NCBI GenBank assembly: GCA_022829145.1
Contig: CM040747.1
Coordinates: 32,566,052 to 32,630,051 of the forward strand
Length of the DNA stretch: 64,000 nucleotides
Reading direction: 5' to 3'
From: Albula goreensis
Lineage: Eukaryota > Chordata > Actinopteri > Albuliformes > Albulidae
Part shown: in pieces, positions 62,215-64,000 of the stretch
How the letters are laid out: every line of letters starts with the position of its first letter
Position numbering within the stretch: position 1 is the stretch's first letter
Position numbers and translations under genes: made by a program
Notes under the pieces: generated by a model
What the model was told of the DNA's origin: nothing
The model's input: the letters and a program-made list of their open reading frames with translations, nothing else
The model's database searches: none

Positions 62215-62730
62215 ATTTTACCAAAAGACTGCTTCTCTCCTTTATTTGATATTTCATATATCAAGTCCCGTCTCACTCACTCCAAATATGTAAAAATTAG
62301 TGCATAAACCTGTATTGTCCCAAGTTGACTTGTGACTGGAATTATTGTTATGCGTGCAGTTAAAGTCATTCACAAGCTTCAATTGGTTCAAAATGCAAAA
62401 TGTCTACATCAACACCCATTTGTACAGATGAGACAAAATTGTAACCACCCCAGCTTTGTTACACTTGCTTGATTGACTTAAAAATCCTTCTCTCCACCTT
62501 TAAAGCACTCCTCAGTTTTGCCCTCCCCCACAGGTCTTAACCTTACAATTATAAAGTCTCTTGTGCCCCTCCATTCACTAAACCAAAACTTTTTCCCCAT
62601 TCTAGAGACTTCTTTCACTATCCCCAATCCAGGTCATTGGACTACACTCCCAGCCCAGGTCAGGAGCACAGCTTCTGTCAGCACCGTGGAAACTGGTCTT
62701 AAAAACTCATCTTTTCTCCATTGCAATAGT
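62215..62730 (+). mobile_element. L2/CR1-like LINE fragment, 3' piece
   Basis: The continuation of the 51558 fragment. It encodes VIHKLQLVQNAKC and, near the end, IPNPGHWTTLPAQVRSTASV followed by STVETGLKNSSF. These match the conserved QLVQNAAARLL and LPxxIRSAxSLxxFKxxLKTHLF blocks at the C-terminus of this LINE group. It is decayed by stops and frameshifts, and was split by the later LTR-element insertion. Confidence 0.75.
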
Positions 62731-64000
62731 TATTTCATTACTACCCATGAATGGATTTTTTTCTTTATTCCTCTGTGCGTTACAATTACCTTAGATTGTA
62801 TTATAAAACATGCTCTCCTTTTCTTATTTTTTCCCAGCTGTACTTTAAATGTGTTAACGACTGGAAACTGGTTGAAGAGTTTTATTGGAAGGCATGTTAG
62901 AAATTAAATATTATTATCTTTTAAAATTGTAGTACCTAGTTAGGTCAAGTGAGAACTCAAACATCATTTGCTGTGAAAACCTGCCAAATATAAGTAGGCA
63001 GGGACTGGAAAGGATTGTGTAGTTAATAAAATATAAGGGATAATTAGCCAGATGTAATGTAGCCATGCATTTAAAAACGATTCCACATTAACAATTGTAT
63101 TCTGTGTGTTCTCTAATTACCAATGCAAGTCAGGACCATGTTGCATTGCCTCATCTGAAGGACAGTCATTCTGTAGAACAGAGCACGTCTCATTGTTCTG
63201 GGGCAATGTAGTGTCTTGATCCAAAGGGAAGCATGCCCCCTACTGGCTGACCAATACACTTAACAGCAGCAACTTTCCTTGGAGGTCTCACAAAGTTTTA
63301 ACCTAGCCGTTGGCTTAGCTCCAGCAAGGTGAGAAGATGAGGGTTCAGGCTGACATGGCTGCTTTCACAGGCATGACAGATGACCATCAAATAAAAAAAT
63401 CAAAGACATTTTTTCAAAAATGTGCATCTGTCTATCCAATGGCACAGCTTGCAAAATAAAAGAAATGAATAGGGACTGTAATGTTCAGAGAAGATACTTG
63501 CAGTTCTGTGACTGGTTGACCTGAGCTCTCCAGGCTACAAGGAAAAGTCTGTAAAGTAGTCTTTTTGTTAAAAAAAATATATAATAATAATAATAATAAC
63601 GGACAAAAATGTTCACTTTTATGTAAACAGTTGCATGTCAATATACCATAATCCACAAATATTTTGATATTTTTGTTGTGTTTGTTTCAATGTGACTAAT
63701 TTTACCTCTTTACTCAAATTTGGTGTTGAGTATATTTTTTTTTACAGCAGAAACAGACTGACAATACGTACTGATAATTATCTTATACCACACTTGTTTT
63801 AAATGGATTCTCAGCGATTCTCAGCGTTAAGTGAAGTCGGCAGTCGCAGTCAGAATGTGGTGATTTTTTCAGCAGTGAAGGCCTTTGTGAAGGCCTCTGC
63901 GTCTAAAGCACAAGCTTCTCGAGTTCTTAGGCACCTGGCATTTGACCAACCTGTCTAACTAACCAGGTGGATGCTAGGATAATTTGTAGGTTGTTGTGAG
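62731..64000. other. Right-end intergenic DNA
   Basis: AT-rich, with a short (TAA)n run at about 63581-63599 and a direct GATTCTCAGC doublet at about 63810-63826. No gene recognised. Confidence 0.6.

Noticed and set aside
1-64000. CRISPR arrays, bacterial operons, intact tRNA genes
   Set aside because: None seen. Intron-bearing genes show eukaryotic DNA, and the tRNA-like stretches are degenerate.

Overview
The window is vertebrate nuclear DNA, almost certainly from a ray-finned (teleost) fish. Three host genes with conventional GT-AG introns lie on the minus strand in the order JDP2, BATF, FLVCR2. This is the order I know from human 14q24.3 (FOS-JDP2-BATF-FLVCR2), so the block is conserved synteny. 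Fish origin is suggested by compact introns, many dinucleotide repeats, a Ty3/Gypsy chromovirus of the fish sushi-ichi type and the absence of mammalian interspersed repeats. I cannot name the species.

Reading left to right: 1-9.3 kb holds the first two coding exons of an FLVCR2 choline/heme-type transporter, and the rest of the gene lies beyond the left edge. 9.3-12.6 kb is intergenic and probably includes the BATF 3' UTR. 12.6-20.2 kb is the complete three-exon BATF coding region (125 aa). 20.2-23.8 kb is BATF upstream DNA with long GT and CT tracts. 23.8-28.7 kb is a cluster of five full-length or near-full-length 7SL (SRP) RNA loci: two on plus, three on minus, the two groups convergent. 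They lie in an inverted duplication, and four of the five keep a TGACGTCA element at exactly -52 to -45. 30.3-32.7 kb has the three JDP2 coding exons (161 aa). A TATA-containing promoter and non-coding first exon candidate sits at 43.2 kb. 43.4-51.5 kb is gene-free as far as I can see. 51.55-62.7 kb is an old L2/CR1-like LINE fragment split by a young tandem Ty3/Gypsy array (LTR-internal-LTR-internal-LTR, 10.2 kb, minus strand) flanked by one ATTTT target-site duplication. 62.7-64 kb has no recognisable gene.

Functionally, BATF and JDP2 are small AP-1-family bZIP repressors/partners, and FLVCR2 is an unrelated membrane transporter that travels with them. The unexpected item is the 7SL RNA cluster between BATF and JDP2. 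Its copies carry the upstream ATF/CRE-type promoter element known from vertebrate 7SL genes and T-run terminators, which argues for real Pol III genes duplicated at DNA level and not for Alu-type retrocopies.
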